Numbered from the stretch's first letter, positions 43,754 through 55,052 are shown. The stretch is 64,000 bases of DNA from CAIKMD01 sp963740675 (GCA_963740675.1 CAVUFS010000003.1:186001-250000), one strand, 5' to 3'. A program made the numbers and translations. The notes: generated from the sequence alone by a model not told the origin.

Positions 43754-45058
43754 ATGGCTGCGCCGACAATCACGCAATCCAATGCCGATCATTTCTTCAC
43801 CGCCTCGCTCGCCGATGTCGATCCCGAGCTCACCACGGCCATCGACAAAGAACTCGGCAGGCAGCGCAGCCAGATCGAGCTGATCGCCTCGGAGAACATC
43901 GTCTCGCGCGCGGTGCTCGAGGCGCAGGGTTCGGTGCTCACCAACAAATACGCCGAGGGCTATCCCGGCCGGCGCTATTACGGTGGCTGCGAATTCGTCG
44001 ACATTGCCGAGCAGCTCGCGATCGACCGCGCCAAGAAGCTCTTCGACTGCAAATTCGCCAATGTGCAGCCGAATTCCGGCTCTCAGGCCAATCAGGCGGT
44101 GTTGCTCGCGTTGCTACAGCCGGGCGACACGATCATGGGCATGTCGCTCGCCGCGGGCGGGCATCTGACGCATGGCGCGCCACCGAACCTTTCAGGCAAA
44201 TGGTTCCGCGCCGTGCAGTACGGCGTGCGCCGCGACGACGCGCGGATCGATTTCGACGAGGTCGAGCGCCTCGCCAAAGCCGAGAAGCCGAAACTGATAA
44301 TTGCCGGCGGCTCGGCCTATCCGCGCATCATCGACTTCGCGCGCTTCCGCAAGATCGCGGATTCCGTCGGCGCCTATTTCATGGTCGATATGGCGCATTT
44401 CGCCGGGTTGGTCGCGGGCGGCGTTCATCCGAGCCCGCTGCCGCATGCGCATGTCGTCACCACGACGACGCACAAAACCCTAAGAGGCCCGCGCGGCGGC
44501 ATGATCCTCGCGAACGACGAGGATATCGGCAAGAAGATCAACAGCGCGATTTTCCCCGGCCTGCAAGGCGGCCCGCTGATGCATGTCATCGCCGGCAAAG
44601 CGGTGATGTTGGGCGAGGCGCTGCAGCCGGAATTTAAGATTTATGCCAAAGCCGTTGCCGACAACGCCAAGACGCTCGCGGCAACGCTCGTCGAGCGGGG
44701 CCTCGACATCGTCTCGGGCGGTACGGATACGCATCTGATGCTGGTCGATGTTCGGCCGAAGAAAGCGACCGGCAAAGCGGCCGAGATCGCGCTCGAGCGC
44801 GCCGGTATCACCTGCAACAAGAACGGCATCCCGTTCGATCCGGAGAAGCCGACGATTACGTCCGGTGTCCGGCTTGGCAGCCCAGCAGCGACGACGCGCG
44901 GCTTCGGCCAGGTTGAGTTCAAGAAGGTCGGCAAGCTGATCGCCGAGGTGCTCGACGGTCTGCAGGCGAATGGCGATGCCGGCAATGCCGGGGTCGAGGC
45001 GAATGTGAAGCGTGAGGTGGCGGCGCTCTGCGCCGCATTCCCTGTCTATCAGGGCTGA
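43754..45058 (+). CDS. glyA: serine hydroxymethyltransferase
   Basis: GlyA converts serine and tetrahydrofolate to glycine and methylene-THF with pyridoxal phosphate. The 434-aa protein has ELIASENIVSRAVLEAQGSV, TNKYAEGYPGRRYYGGCEFV, the PLP-lysine segment VVTTTTHKTLRGPRGGMIL, and the C-terminal SGVRLGSPAATTRGFGQVEF. It sits between rpiB and nrdR, a typical alphaproteobacterial order linking one-carbon metabolism to the riboflavin genes. Confidence 0.97.
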   Translation: MAAPTITQSNADHFFTASLADVDPELTTAIDKELGRQRSQIELIASENIVSRAVLEAQGSVLTNKYAEGYPGRRYYGGCEFVDIAEQLAIDRAKKLFDCKFANVQPNSGSQANQAVLLALLQPGDTIMGMSLAAGGHLTHGAPPNLSGKWFRAVQYGVRRDDARIDFDEVERLAKAEKPKLIIAGGSAYPRIIDFARFRKIADSVGAYFMVDMAHFAGLVAGGVHPSPLPHAHVVTTTTHKTLRGPRGGMILANDEDIGKKINSAIFPGLQGGPLMHVIAGKAVMLGEALQPEFKIYAKAVADNAKTLAATLVERGLDIVSGGTDTHLMLVDVRPKKATGKAAEIALERAGITCNKNGIPFDPEKPTITSGVRLGSPAATTRGFGQVEFKKVGKLIAEVLDGLQANGDAGNAGVEANVKREVAALCAAFPVYQG

Positions 45059-45075
45059 TCGGAGAGGGGGAAACG

Positions 45076-45543
45076 ATGCGGTGCCCGTTTTGCGGAACCG
45101 AAGACACGCAGGTCAAGGATTCGCGTCCGACCGAAGATCACGCGGCGATCCGGCGTCGCCGGCTCTGTCCGAATTGCGCCGCGCGTTTTACGACGTTCGA
45201 GCGCGTGCAATTGCGCGAGCTGACGGTCGTCAAGAAGAACAATCAGCGCGAGCCTTTCGATCGCGACAAGCTCGCGCGCTCGATCCAGATATCGCTCCGC
45301 AAACGTCCGGTCGAAGGCGAGCGAATCGAGCGCGTCATCAATTCCATCGTCCGTCAGCTCGAAAGCTCGGGCGAGAGCGATATTCCGAGCGATGTGATCG
45401 GCGAGTTGGTGATGGAAGCGCTGGCGGCGCTCGACCAGGTCGCTTATGTGCGCTTCGCCTCGGTCTATCGCAATTTCCGCGAGGCGAAGGATTTCGGCGA
45501 ATTCATCGGTCGCATCCGCGCCGACGCCGATAGCGACGATTGA
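45076..45543 (+). CDS. nrdR: transcriptional repressor NrdR
   Basis: NrdR senses ATP/dATP and represses ribonucleotide reductase genes. The 155-aa protein opens with the zinc ribbon MRCPFCGTEDTQVKDSR plus RRLCPNCAARFTTFERVQL, then an ATP-cone (VVKKNNQREPFDRDKLARSI, DQVAYVRFASVYRNF). The ATG follows GGAGAGGGGGAAACG. It lies 17 bases after glyA and 4 bases before ribD. Confidence 0.97.
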   Translation: MRCPFCGTEDTQVKDSRPTEDHAAIRRRRLCPNCAARFTTFERVQLRELTVVKKNNQREPFDRDKLARSIQISLRKRPVEGERIERVINSIVRQLESSGESDIPSDVIGELVMEALAALDQVAYVRFASVYRNFREAKDFGEFIGRIRADADSDD

Positions 45544-45547
45544 GCCG

Positions 45548-46645
45548 ATGAACGACGCCGCTTTCATGCGGGCGGCGCTTAACCTGGCGCAGCGTGGGCT
45601 CGGCACGGTATGGCCTAATCCCGCGGTCGGCTGCGTGATCGTGAAGGATGGCGAGGTGATCGGCCGCGGCTGGACGCAGCCCGGCGGCCGGCCACATGGC
45701 GAGACCGAAGCACTGGCGCGCGCCGGCGGCAGAGCCAAGGGCGCGACCGCCTATATCAGCCTCGAGCCTTGCGCGCATCACGGCAAGACGCCGCCTTGCG
45801 CCGATGCGCTGATCGCCGCGGGGATCGCACGCGCTGTGGTGGCGATGGAAGACCCCGATCCGCGTGTGTCCGGGCGCGGCCTTGGCCGCTTGCGCGATGC
45901 TGGAATCGCGGTCGAGACCGGGCTTTGCGCAAAGGAAGCGAGCGAGCTCAACGCCGGCTTCTTCAAGCGCATTCGGGAAAACCGGCCGCTCGTCACGTTG
46001 AAGCTGGCGGCGACCCTCGACGGCCGCATCGCGACATCGCATGGCGAGAGCCAATGGATCACCGGCGAAGCCGCACGCAACCGCGCACATCTTCTGCGCG
46101 CGACGCATGATGCGGTGATGGTCGGCGTCGGCACCGTCGTCGCCGACGACCCGCAGCTCACCTGTCGGTTGCCGGGACTAGTCGGCCGCAGCCCGGTGCG
46201 TATCGTGATCGACGGTAGCCTGCGCACGCCGCTGACGGCGAAGCTTGTGGCGGAGGCGAAGCAGGTGCCGACCTGGATCGTCCATCGCCACGGCGCCGAT
46301 GCGGCGCGCTGCCAGACCTTGCGCGATTGCGGTATTGATCTCATCGAAGTGCCGGTCTCGGAGACGGTCGAGATGGATCTGACAGTCGCTTTTATCGAGC
46401 TGGGCAAGCGCGGTTTGACGCGCGTGCTGGTCGAAGGCGGCGCGGGCCTCGCCGGCGAGTTGCTGGAAGAAGGTCTCGTCGATCGGCTAGCCTGGTTCCA
46501 CGCGCCGATGCTGATGGGCGGCGACGGGCTCGCCGCGGTCCAGGCTTTCGGCGTCGAGAAGCTGAGCGCGGCGCCGAAATTCCGCCGTCAGTCGATCGAG
46601 ACGATCGGCGAAGACGTCCTCGAAACCCTGACTTTGGTGCGTTGA
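45548..46645 (+). CDS. ribD: bifunctional riboflavin deaminase/reductase RibD
   Basis: RibD deaminates the pyrimidine product of GTP cyclohydrolase II and reduces its ribose in riboflavin synthesis. The 365-aa protein (ATG 45548) has the deaminase zinc site HGETEALARAGG and SLEPCAHHGKTPPCADALIA, and the reductase domain from about residue 145 (RPLVTLKLAATLDGRIATSH, ITGEAARNRAHLLRATHDAV, VLVEGGAGLAGELLEEGLVD). Its stop codon is one base from the ribE start. Confidence 0.96.
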   Translation: MNDAAFMRAALNLAQRGLGTVWPNPAVGCVIVKDGEVIGRGWTQPGGRPHGETEALARAGGRAKGATAYISLEPCAHHGKTPPCADALIAAGIARAVVAMEDPDPRVSGRGLGRLRDAGIAVETGLCAKEASELNAGFFKRIRENRPLVTLKLAATLDGRIATSHGESQWITGEAARNRAHLLRATHDAVMVGVGTVVADDPQLTCRLPGLVGRSPVRIVIDGSLRTPLTAKLVAEAKQVPTWIVHRHGADAARCQTLRDCGIDLIEVPVSETVEMDLTVAFIELGKRGLTRVLVEGGAGLAGELLEEGLVDRLAWFHAPMLMGGDGLAAVQAFGVEKLSAAPKFRRQSIETIGEDVLETLTLVR

Positions 46646-46646
46646 A

Positions 46647-47243
46647 TTGTTCACCGGCATCATCACCGATATCGGCACCGTGCGCGAAATCCGTCCCGGC
46701 GGCGACACGACCTTCGTGATCGAGACCAATCTCGATCTCGGCGATCTCGCGCTCGGCGCATCGATTGCTTGCTCGGGCGTGTGCCTCACGGCGATCGATC
46801 ACGGCGTTAATTGGTTCGCGGTGCAGGCCTCGGCCGAGACGCTGTCGCGCTCTAACCTCAAGGAATGGCGCGTCGGCAGTCGCATCAATCTCGAACGCGC
46901 GCTGAAGGCCGGCGACGAGCTCGGCGGGCACATCGTCTCGGGCCATGTCGATGCCTTGGCTGAAATCGTCGAGCAGCGGAAGGACGGGGATTCCGAGCGC
47001 TTCACTTTCCGCGTGCCGGACGAATTCGCGCGCGCGGTGGCGCCCAAGGGCTCGGTCACCCTCAACGGCGTCTCGCTCACGGTCAACGAGGTCCAAGGAA
47101 ACCGTTTCGGCGTGAATCTTATCCCGCATACCTTGGCGCACACGACCTTCGGTACGGCCAAGGTCGGCGACAGCGTCAATTTCGAGGTCGACATGCTGGC
47201 GCGTTATGTCGCGCGGCTCATCGGGCAGACCATCGCCGGCTGA
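46647..47243 (+). CDS. ribE: riboflavin synthase, alpha chain
   Basis: Riboflavin synthase dismutates two lumazine molecules to riboflavin. The 198-aa protein has the doubled beta-barrel repeat: FTGIITDIGTVREIRPGG, SIACSGVCLTAIDHGVNWFA, then GGHIVSGHVDALAEI, GSVTLNGVSLTVNEVQGNRF and PHTLAHTTFG. It starts with TTG at 46647, immediately after the ribD stop codon, and the FTGII start of the family fixes this rare codon as the initiator. Confidence 0.95.
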   Translation: MFTGIITDIGTVREIRPGGDTTFVIETNLDLGDLALGASIACSGVCLTAIDHGVNWFAVQASAETLSRSNLKEWRVGSRINLERALKAGDELGGHIVSGHVDALAEIVEQRKDGDSERFTFRVPDEFARAVAPKGSVTLNGVSLTVNEVQGNRFGVNLIPHTLAHTTFGTAKVGDSVNFEVDMLARYVARLIGQTIAG

Positions 47244-47373
47244 GGACCGCCCGCTAGAAATCTGATATAAAACGACTAATCTACCGCGGGGCGGTGATGG
47301 CTGCCCGGCGTTTAGTGCGTGACCACCGTGGGCGCGGCCGATATATAGTCGCCCGGGATTTTGGAACGAGACT

Positions 47374-48489
47374 ATGAGCTTTATCGACGTCATTTCCCCG
47401 ATCGACGAGATCATCGAGGAAGCCCGCAACGGCCGGATGTTCATCCTGGTCGATGACGAGGACCGCGAAGACGAGGGCGACCTCGTGATACCAGCGCAGA
47501 TGGCGACGCCGCAGGCCATCAATTTCATGGCCAAGCACGGCCGTGGCCTGATTTGCCTGGCGATGACCTCCGAGCGCGTCGAGCAATTGAAGCTACCGCT
47601 GATGGCGCAGCACAACGCCTCGCGGCTGCAGACCGCCTTCACCGTCTCGATCGAAGCGAAGGACGGCGTCACCACCGGCATCTCGGCACCTGACCGCGCG
47701 CGCACGGTTTCGGTCGCGATCGATCCGACCAAGGGGCCGCACGATGTCGTTACGCCCGGCCACATCTTCCCGCTGATGGCGCGCGACGGCGGCGTGCTCG
47801 TCCGCACCGGTCACACCGAGGCCGCGGTCGATATCGCGCGGCTCGCCGGCCTTAACCCGTCGGGCGTGATCTGCGAGATCATGAACGACGACGGCACCAT
47901 GGCGCGCCGGGCCGATCTCATTGCTTTCGCACAGCTCCACGGCCTCAAGGTCGCGACCATCGCCGACCTCATCGCCTATCGCTTGCGTCATGACCGCATC
48001 GTCGAGCGCAAGCTCGAGACGACCTTCAAGAGCCAGTTCGGCGGCGACTGGAAGCTGATGATCTATGCCAGCACGGTTCCCTATGCCGAGCATATCGTCC
48101 TGGTGAAGGGCGATATCTCGAAAGGCGGTCCGGTGATGGCGCGCATGCATGCCATCAACATGCTCGACGACGCTTTCGGAAATGTCGGCAACCGCCGCGG
48201 TGCGCTCAACGGGGCAATGGGGATGATTGCCAAGGAAGGCCGCGGCGTCGTCGTTGCCATCCGCGAGCCGACGATGACGATCCTGACCGATCGCGTGCGC
48301 AGCATGATGCAGGGCGAGCATTTCGCCCCGGCACTGCGCGATTATGGCGTCGGAGCGCAGATCCTTTTGGATCTCGGCGTCCACGAGATGATCCTTCTAT
48401 CCAATACCGAGCGCACCATCGTCGCGCTCGAAGGCTATGGCCTGAGCGTCGTCGAGCGCCGCGCGATCAGCGGACCGGAGAAGAAATAG
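47374..48489 (+). CDS. ribB: 3,4-dihydroxy-2-butanone 4-phosphate synthase with degenerate GTP cyclohydrolase II-like domain
   Basis: RibB makes the four-carbon unit of lumazine from ribulose 5-phosphate. The N-terminal domain (to about residue 205) has the acidic catalytic loop VDDEDREDEGDLVIPAQMA and TPGHIFPLMARDGGVLVRTG then HTEAAVDIARLAG. The C-terminal half keeps the GCHII fold (YGVGAQILLDLGVHEMILLS) but lacks the zinc cysteines and the DQRG-type catalytic region, so it is probably inactive as a cyclohydrolase. The 371-aa length and order fit alphaproteobacterial RibBA-like proteins. Confidence 0.93.
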   Translation: MSFIDVISPIDEIIEEARNGRMFILVDDEDREDEGDLVIPAQMATPQAINFMAKHGRGLICLAMTSERVEQLKLPLMAQHNASRLQTAFTVSIEAKDGVTTGISAPDRARTVSVAIDPTKGPHDVVTPGHIFPLMARDGGVLVRTGHTEAAVDIARLAGLNPSGVICEIMNDDGTMARRADLIAFAQLHGLKVATIADLIAYRLRHDRIVERKLETTFKSQFGGDWKLMIYASTVPYAEHIVLVKGDISKGGPVMARMHAINMLDDAFGNVGNRRGALNGAMGMIAKEGRGVVVAIREPTMTILTDRVRSMMQGEHFAPALRDYGVGAQILLDLGVHEMILLSNTERTIVALEGYGLSVVERRAISGPEKK

Positions 48490-48930
48490 ATGGCGCAGCC
48501 ACGTATCCTTGTCGTCGAAGCGCGCTATTACGAGCATATCTCGGAAGAACTTCTGAAAGGCACCAAGGCGGCGCTCGACGAAGCACAAGCGCGCTACGAA
48601 GTCATCACCGTGCCCGGCGCTTTCGAAATTCCGGCGGCGATCCGCTTCGCGGCGCTGTCGCAAAGCCCCTATGACGGCTACATCGCCCTGGGGTGCGTCA
48701 TTCGCGGCGAGACGACGCATTACGAGCATGTTTGCACCGAGAGCGCGCATGGGTTGCAGCAGCTCGCGCTCGAGCAGAAGCTGGCGATCGGCTTCGGCAT
48801 CCTGACGGTCGAGAACGAAGATCAGGCGCTTGCCCGCGCACGCATGGATAAACGCAACAAAGGCGGCGAGGCGGCGAAGGCCTGTCTCGCGATGGTCGAG
48901 TTGAAACGCCGCTTCGGCCTCACGACTTGA
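48490..48930 (+). CDS. ribH: 6,7-dimethyl-8-ribityllumazine synthase
   Basis: RibH condenses the RibB and RibD products into lumazine. The 146-aa protein begins RILVVEARYYEHISEELLKG and carries the binding motifs TVPGAFEIPAAIRFAA, IALGCVIRGETTHYEHVCTE and GFGILTVENEDQALARA, ending in a short C-terminal helix. The ATG directly abuts the ribB stop codon. It precedes nusB in the usual alphaproteobacterial order. Confidence 0.97.
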   Translation: MAQPRILVVEARYYEHISEELLKGTKAALDEAQARYEVITVPGAFEIPAAIRFAALSQSPYDGYIALGCVIRGETTHYEHVCTESAHGLQQLALEQKLAIGFGILTVENEDQALARARMDKRNKGGEAAKACLAMVELKRRFGLTT

Positions 48931-48935
48931 TCACA

Positions 48936-49463
48936 ATGGTGGAAAGCAAGCCGGACCAACCGAAACGCGCGAATACCGCGGAAGCGGGACGGAAACGCAC
49001 CGCGTCGCGTCTCGCGGCGGTGCAAGCGCTCTACCAGATCGATCTGACCGGGGCCTCACCGGCGACCGCGATCATCGAATTCACGCGCCACAACCTCGGC
49101 GGCAACGCGCCGGATGAAAGCTTCGGCGAGGCCGATGACCAGCTTTTCGCCGAATTGGTCGAAGGCACTGCGGCGCGACGCGAGGATATCGATCGCGGCA
49201 TCTCCTCCGTACTCACCGCCGATTGGCCGCTCGAGCGACTGGAGATCATCCTGCGCGCGATCCTGCGCGTTGCCGTATACGAGCTTCTGGCGCGGCCCGG
49301 CGTACCGGCGCGCGTCATCATCAGCGAATATCTCGATATCGCTCATGCCTTCTTTGCCGGCAAGGAGCCCGGACTGGTGAACGGCGTGCTCGACCGTCTC
49401 GCGCGCTCGATCCGATCCGAGGGCTTGCGGGATGACCAAGCCGACAGCGCCGCCCCTCAGTGA
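48936..49463 (+). CDS. nusB: transcription antitermination factor NusB
   Basis: NusB binds boxA RNA with NusE (S10) in rRNA antitermination. The 175-aa all-helical protein (ATG 48936, three codons after an alternative TTG) has RKRTASRLAAVQALYQIDLT, then DWPLERLEIILRAILRVAVY and VIISEYLDIAHAFFAGKEPG, with LVNGVLDRLARSIR as the closing helix. It overlaps thiL by 32 bases, so the two are translationally coupled. Confidence 0.96.
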   Translation: MVESKPDQPKRANTAEAGRKRTASRLAAVQALYQIDLTGASPATAIIEFTRHNLGGNAPDESFGEADDQLFAELVEGTAARREDIDRGISSVLTADWPLERLEIILRAILRVAVYELLARPGVPARVIISEYLDIAHAFFAGKEPGLVNGVLDRLARSIRSEGLRDDQADSAAPQ

Positions 49464-50424
49464 ATTCGAGCGCATCGCGCGCTTCTTCGCGCCGCTCGCG
49501 GGGCCGGGCGCGCTCAATCTCACGGACGATGTTGCGCTGATCGATGGGCCGGCGGGCGAGCAGTATGCGCTCACCACCGACACGATCATCGAGGGCGTCG
49601 ATTATTTTCCCGACGATCCGCCGTTCCAGGTCGCGCAGAAGCTGCTGCGCGTCAATCTGTCGGATATCGCCGCCAAGGGCGCGACGCCGTTCGGTTATCT
49701 CCTGACGACGGCGTTGCCCAAGGCGTATGGCGAGGCTTGGCTCGAGCCATTCACCCAGGGCCTTGCCGCCGACCAGAAGGAATTCGGCGTGATGCTGCTC
49801 GGCGGCGACAGCAGTGGCACGCCCGGTCCCGCGACTCTGACGCTCGCGCTGATCGGCAAAGTCGCGAAGGGCAGGGCGGTGTTGCGCAGCACCGCGCGCG
49901 CCGGCGATCGGATCTATGTCTCGGGCACGCTCGGCGATTCGGCACTCGGTCTCGCTGTGCGCAAAGGCGAGATCGGCCAGGGCCTCAGCGGCGCGGAGCG
50001 CGACTATCTGATTGATCGCTATCGTCTGCCGCGGCCGCGTGTCGCGCTCGGCCCGTGTCTCGGCGGAATCGCGCATGCGATGATCGATATCTCGGACGGG
50101 CTGCTCAGCGATCTCGGGCACGTTTGCACGGCTTCCCGACTGCGTGGCGTTGTGCGCCAACCGCTCTTGCCGGTATCGCCTGCGGCTCGCGCGGCAATTG
50201 CCGTAAATCCAAGGCTTAACATGGCGGTAACGGGCGGCGGGGATGATTACGAACTGTTGTTTACGGCGCCCGCGGAAGCCGCCGAGGCGATCGCCGAGGC
50301 ATCTGCGGCCGTAGGCGTTCCGGTTACCGCTATCGGCGCGATGGAAAAGGGCGAGGGTATGGCGTTGCTCGACGCGGCAGGCCAAGAGGTGAAAGTCGAA
50401 CACACGGGTTATGCGCACTTTTAA
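49432..50424 (+). CDS. thiL: thiamine-monophosphate kinase
   Basis: ThiL phosphorylates thiamine monophosphate to the active pyrophosphate. The 330-aa protein has LTDDVALIDGPAGEQYALTT then VDYFPDDPPFQVAQKLLRVN and LSDIAAKGATPFGYLL (metal and ATP sites), GGDSSGTPGPATLTLALIGK, and MIDISDGLLSDLGHVCTAS. It begins inside nusB and ends overlapping the next gene by 14 bases, indicating a tightly packed operon. Confidence 0.96.
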   Translation: MTKPTAPPLSEFERIARFFAPLAGPGALNLTDDVALIDGPAGEQYALTTDTIIEGVDYFPDDPPFQVAQKLLRVNLSDIAAKGATPFGYLLTTALPKAYGEAWLEPFTQGLAADQKEFGVMLLGGDSSGTPGPATLTLALIGKVAKGRAVLRSTARAGDRIYVSGTLGDSALGLAVRKGEIGQGLSGAERDYLIDRYRLPRPRVALGPCLGGIAHAMIDISDGLLSDLGHVCTASRLRGVVRQPLLPVSPAARAAIAVNPRLNMAVTGGGDDYELLFTAPAEAAEAIAEASAAVGVPVTAIGAMEKGEGMALLDAAGQEVKVEHTGYAHF

Positions 50425-50833
50425 TAAAATTGTCCCGATCTTCGCCGCACTGTCTTTTGTGTCTCCGGCCCTAGCGGCCAATCGCGAGGCTGTACCGGAG
50501 ATGATCGAAGGTGCGCCCGCCTATGTGCGCTTTCCGCCGATTTTCATTCCGATCATTCAGGGCGAACAGGTGACGCGTCAAATCGGCGTCACGCTGATGC
50601 TCGAGCTGAAAGAGGGCCAGGAGAAACAGCCGATCGAAGAGAAGCGGCTGCAGCTCAACGACGCTTTCATGCGCGATCTCTACGTCTTCTTCCAGCAGCG
50701 TTCTGGCATGAAGAGCAACGACATCGACGAGATGTATCTGAAGGGCCGCCTGCTGCAAGTCGCCGACAATGTGATCGGCGAGAAAGTCGTGCGCGAAGTG
50801 CTGATCCAGCAATTTTACGAGCAGAAGAAGTAG
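50411..50833 (+). CDS. exported FliL-like protein
   Basis: The 140-aa protein begins within the thiL 3' end, with a signal peptide (TFNKIVPIFAALSFVSPALA). The mature part has a beta segment YVRFPPIFIPIIQGEQVTRQ then IGVTLMLELKEG, and a helix-strand region LQLNDAFMRDLYVFFQQRSG and IGEKVVREVLIQQF, the layout of the FliL periplasmic domain without its membrane helix. FliL supports flagellar stators, and motAB are 46 kb away; linkage to the thi operon is conserved in some alphaproteobacteria to my recollection. Assignment is moderate. Confidence 0.6.
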   Translation: MRTFNKIVPIFAALSFVSPALAANREAVPEMIEGAPAYVRFPPIFIPIIQGEQVTRQIGVTLMLELKEGQEKQPIEEKRLQLNDAFMRDLYVFFQQRSGMKSNDIDEMYLKGRLLQVADNVIGEKVVREVLIQQFYEQKK

Positions 50834-50848
50834 GCGCTCGTCTTACAC

Positions 50849-50932
50849 CGTCATTGCGAGCGTAAGCCAAGCAATCCAGTGGATGAGACAGACTGGATTG
50901 CTTCGTCGCGCGCTGCGCTCCTCGCAATGACG
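50849..50932. repeat. intergenic palindromic repeat, family B
   Basis: CGTCATTGCGAGCGTAAGCC at the left is the imperfect complement of CGCTGCGCTCCTCGCAATGACG at the right, with AAGCAATCCAGT/ACTGGATTGCTT inside. It is a dispersed palindrome known from many alphaproteobacterial genomes. It lies between two convergent genes. Confidence 0.8.
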
Positions 50933-50949
50933 AGTTGGACAGCGTGGCG

Positions 50950-52105
50950 CTAGAGCATGAAATCGTGACGGCGTGGTTGGCCCAGCATGACCTGGCCCCA
51001 ATCGCGCGCATGCAGCGGCACGCTGTTCGTGATGTGCTGCCGCGCCGCCGTGATGTCGGCGACGATGCGACCATAGGGATGGCGCGTGGTGTAGAGCCCC
51101 GAGGCGCCGCTTGCTTCGAGCAGCTTGTTGGCGGCGATGCGGCAGCGCTCGGTGTTGAGCGATAGCTGATATTTCACCTGCAGCCGCTCTTCGATCGGCG
51201 GCAGCTCTCCGGCTTCGGCATGCGCCAGCAGCCGCGCGAAATTTCGCGCGACGACCGCCTTCGCTTCATCGACCGTCGTGGCCGCTTCGGCGACGACAAG
51301 GCTGAGATCGGGATCCGTCCGGCGTGGGCCGCGCTTTTCGTTGATCTCGCCGACGAGACGCTCGAGCATCCCTTGAAGCCCGCCGACCGAGGCATTGGCA
51401 ACACCGCCAGCGAAGACGAGGCCGAACGGCATGCGATAAAGCGCCGCGGTATTCACCGCCTGGCCCGGGCCCTTTGCAATCGAACACCTCGATCATGCGC
51501 AGCGCGCGATGGGCGGGGATAAAAGCATCCTTCACCGCAACGTCATGGCTGCCGGTCGCCTTGAGACCGGTGACGTGCCAGGTGTCGAGAATCGTGAAGT
51601 CGCTCTTCGGCACGAGCAACAGATAGTCGTCCTCTGGTGTCATCCCGGCGGCCGCACCGAGCAATGCCCAATCGGCATGCTGGCATCCGCTGGTATAGGC
51701 CCACTGGCCGTTCAACCGGAATCCGCCTTCGACCGGAGTCGCGGTCCCGGCGCGGCGGATGGCGCAGCAAATGAGGCTGTTCGGGTCTTTGCCCCAAATG
51801 TCGGCGCCGGCGCGATCGTCGAACAACGCAATCGCCCAGGGAATGATGCCAAGCACGCCCACAATCCACGCGGTCGACATATCCACCGCACCGATCGCCA
51901 TTTCGGCCTCATAGACCGCCGTGGGCTGCAGCTCGTAGCCGCCCCAGCGTTTGGGTTGGATAGCGCGGAAAAGACCAGCCTCCTTCAGGGCGGCGACGAT
52001 CCGTGGCGACACACAACGGTCACGCTCCCCTTGGGCTGCCGAGTCGGCAATAACCGGGACAAGATCGCGCGCACGTTGTAGTAATTCTTCGGGTAGGGGC
52101 GGCAT
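50950..52105 (-). pseudogene. acyl-CoA dehydrogenase-like flavoprotein (monooxygenase type), interrupted by a one-base insertion
   Basis: Reading from ATG 52105, the first 210 residues are intact (LFRAIQPKRWGGYELQPTAV, WIVGVLGIIPWAIALFDDRA, then GFRLNGQWAYTSGCQHADW and VTGLKATGSHDVAVKDAFIP). The rest (VNTAALYRMPFGLVFAGGVA, RIAANKLLEASGASGLYTTR) is in the next frame and ends at 50950. An extra G or C in GGGCCCGGGCC near 51465-51477 joins the frames as KGPGQAVNTAALYR. The protein resembles HsaA/DszC-like, FMNH2-dependent hydroxylases. With no other damage, sequencing error or recent mutation are both possible. Confidence 0.85.
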
Positions 52106-52246
52106 CGGGGCTGATTCTAGGGGGCCATCGGGCCATCGTCCAAAGAAACCGCGGGTTGCCTCAGCGGCGCGGTTCTGGCATGTTCCGCGCGCTTTTTGAA
52201 GAAGCCTAAGAACCAACTGAAGAATCGATCTTAAAGGACAGAAGAA

Positions 52247-54333
<2,087 letters not shown>

Positions 54334-54396
54334 AGCGCTCGGCCCGGAGGGTTTCGACCCTTCAGGCCGCCAGCGACTTAAACTTTCGGAATCAAA

Positions 54397-54431
54397 ACGC
54401 CTCGGATGTTGCCATCCGAGGCGTTTCTTTT
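54397..54431. terminator. bidirectional intrinsic terminator between hppA and bamE
   Basis: A perfect 12-base stem, ACGCCTCGGATG (54397-54408) with 54413-54424, has a TTGC loop, TTTCTTTT on the right and AAAA on the left. It can end both hppA (plus) and bamE (minus) transcripts. Confidence 0.92.
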
Positions 54432-54462
54432 AGGCCACGTCTTGTGGAGCTTGGCGTAGCGC

Positions 54463-54972
54463 TTAATAACCGCCGCCGCCGCCGGTATTCGGTCCGCCCG
54501 GGCTGTTGCCGCCGCTGCCGCCGGCGTTGAACTTGCCGAAATTGCCGATGAGCTGTTCGAGGAAGGTGAATTCGCGGCCCGGTGCCGGTGTCGCATCCGG
54601 GTTCGGCGTCAGGTTATGGGCGTCGTCGAGCCCTTTATGCGAGACGTCGTTGACGATGCCCTTGTCGTCGAAGTGGATGACATAGACTTGCTGGTTCAGC
54701 ACCTCGGGTTTCAGGAAGGCGATCTGCCGCTCTTCCTTGCTGATGTAGTACCAGGTGTCGCCATCGAATGCCGCGATGCTCGACGGGGTGCCGAGCAGGG
54801 ACTTGACGCTGTTCTTGTCGGTCACGCCCGGTTTGATCTGGGCCAGCAAATCGGTCTTGGGCAGATTGCCGCGGTCGTTCACCGGGAACCCGCAGCCAGC
54901 GAGGGTCGCCAGGGCTGCGGCAAATACGAACGGGCGCAGGACGTGGTATCGCGACGCGGGCCGATCTATCAT
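54463..54972 (-). CDS. bamE: outer membrane assembly lipoprotein BamE (SmpA/OmlA)
   Basis: BamE is a small lipoprotein of the BAM complex that inserts outer-membrane beta-barrels. The 169-aa protein (ATG 54972) has a lipoprotein signal peptide with lipobox LAGC. It then has the BamE core LLAQIKPGVTDKNSVKSLLG, TPSSIAAFDGDTWYYISKEE and VLNQQVYVIHFDDKGIVNDV. A Gly/Asn/Pro-rich tail (about 30 residues) follows, as in other alphaproteobacteria. It is divergent from the cytochrome bc1 chaperone gene. Confidence 0.9.
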   Translation of the reverse strand: MIDRPASRYHVLRPFVFAAALATLAGCGFPVNDRGNLPKTDLLAQIKPGVTDKNSVKSLLGTPSSIAAFDGDTWYYISKEERQIAFLKPEVLNQQVYVIHFDDKGIVNDVSHKGLDDAHNLTPNPDATPAPGREFTFLEQLIGNFGKFNAGGSGGNSPGGPNTGGGGGY

Positions 54973-55052
54973 GGTGCGAAGATGCCTGTGCCCGCCAAGT
55001 GCTGTCAATCCTGGTGCTACGTTGGGCGTTTTTGTCACAAGCCACGCTGAAT

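Noticed and set aside
47244..47373. Possible FMN riboswitch upstream of ribB
   Set aside because: The 130-base gap lacks the conserved RFN-element helices and core sequences; nothing resembling the GGGCAGGGTG-type core is present.
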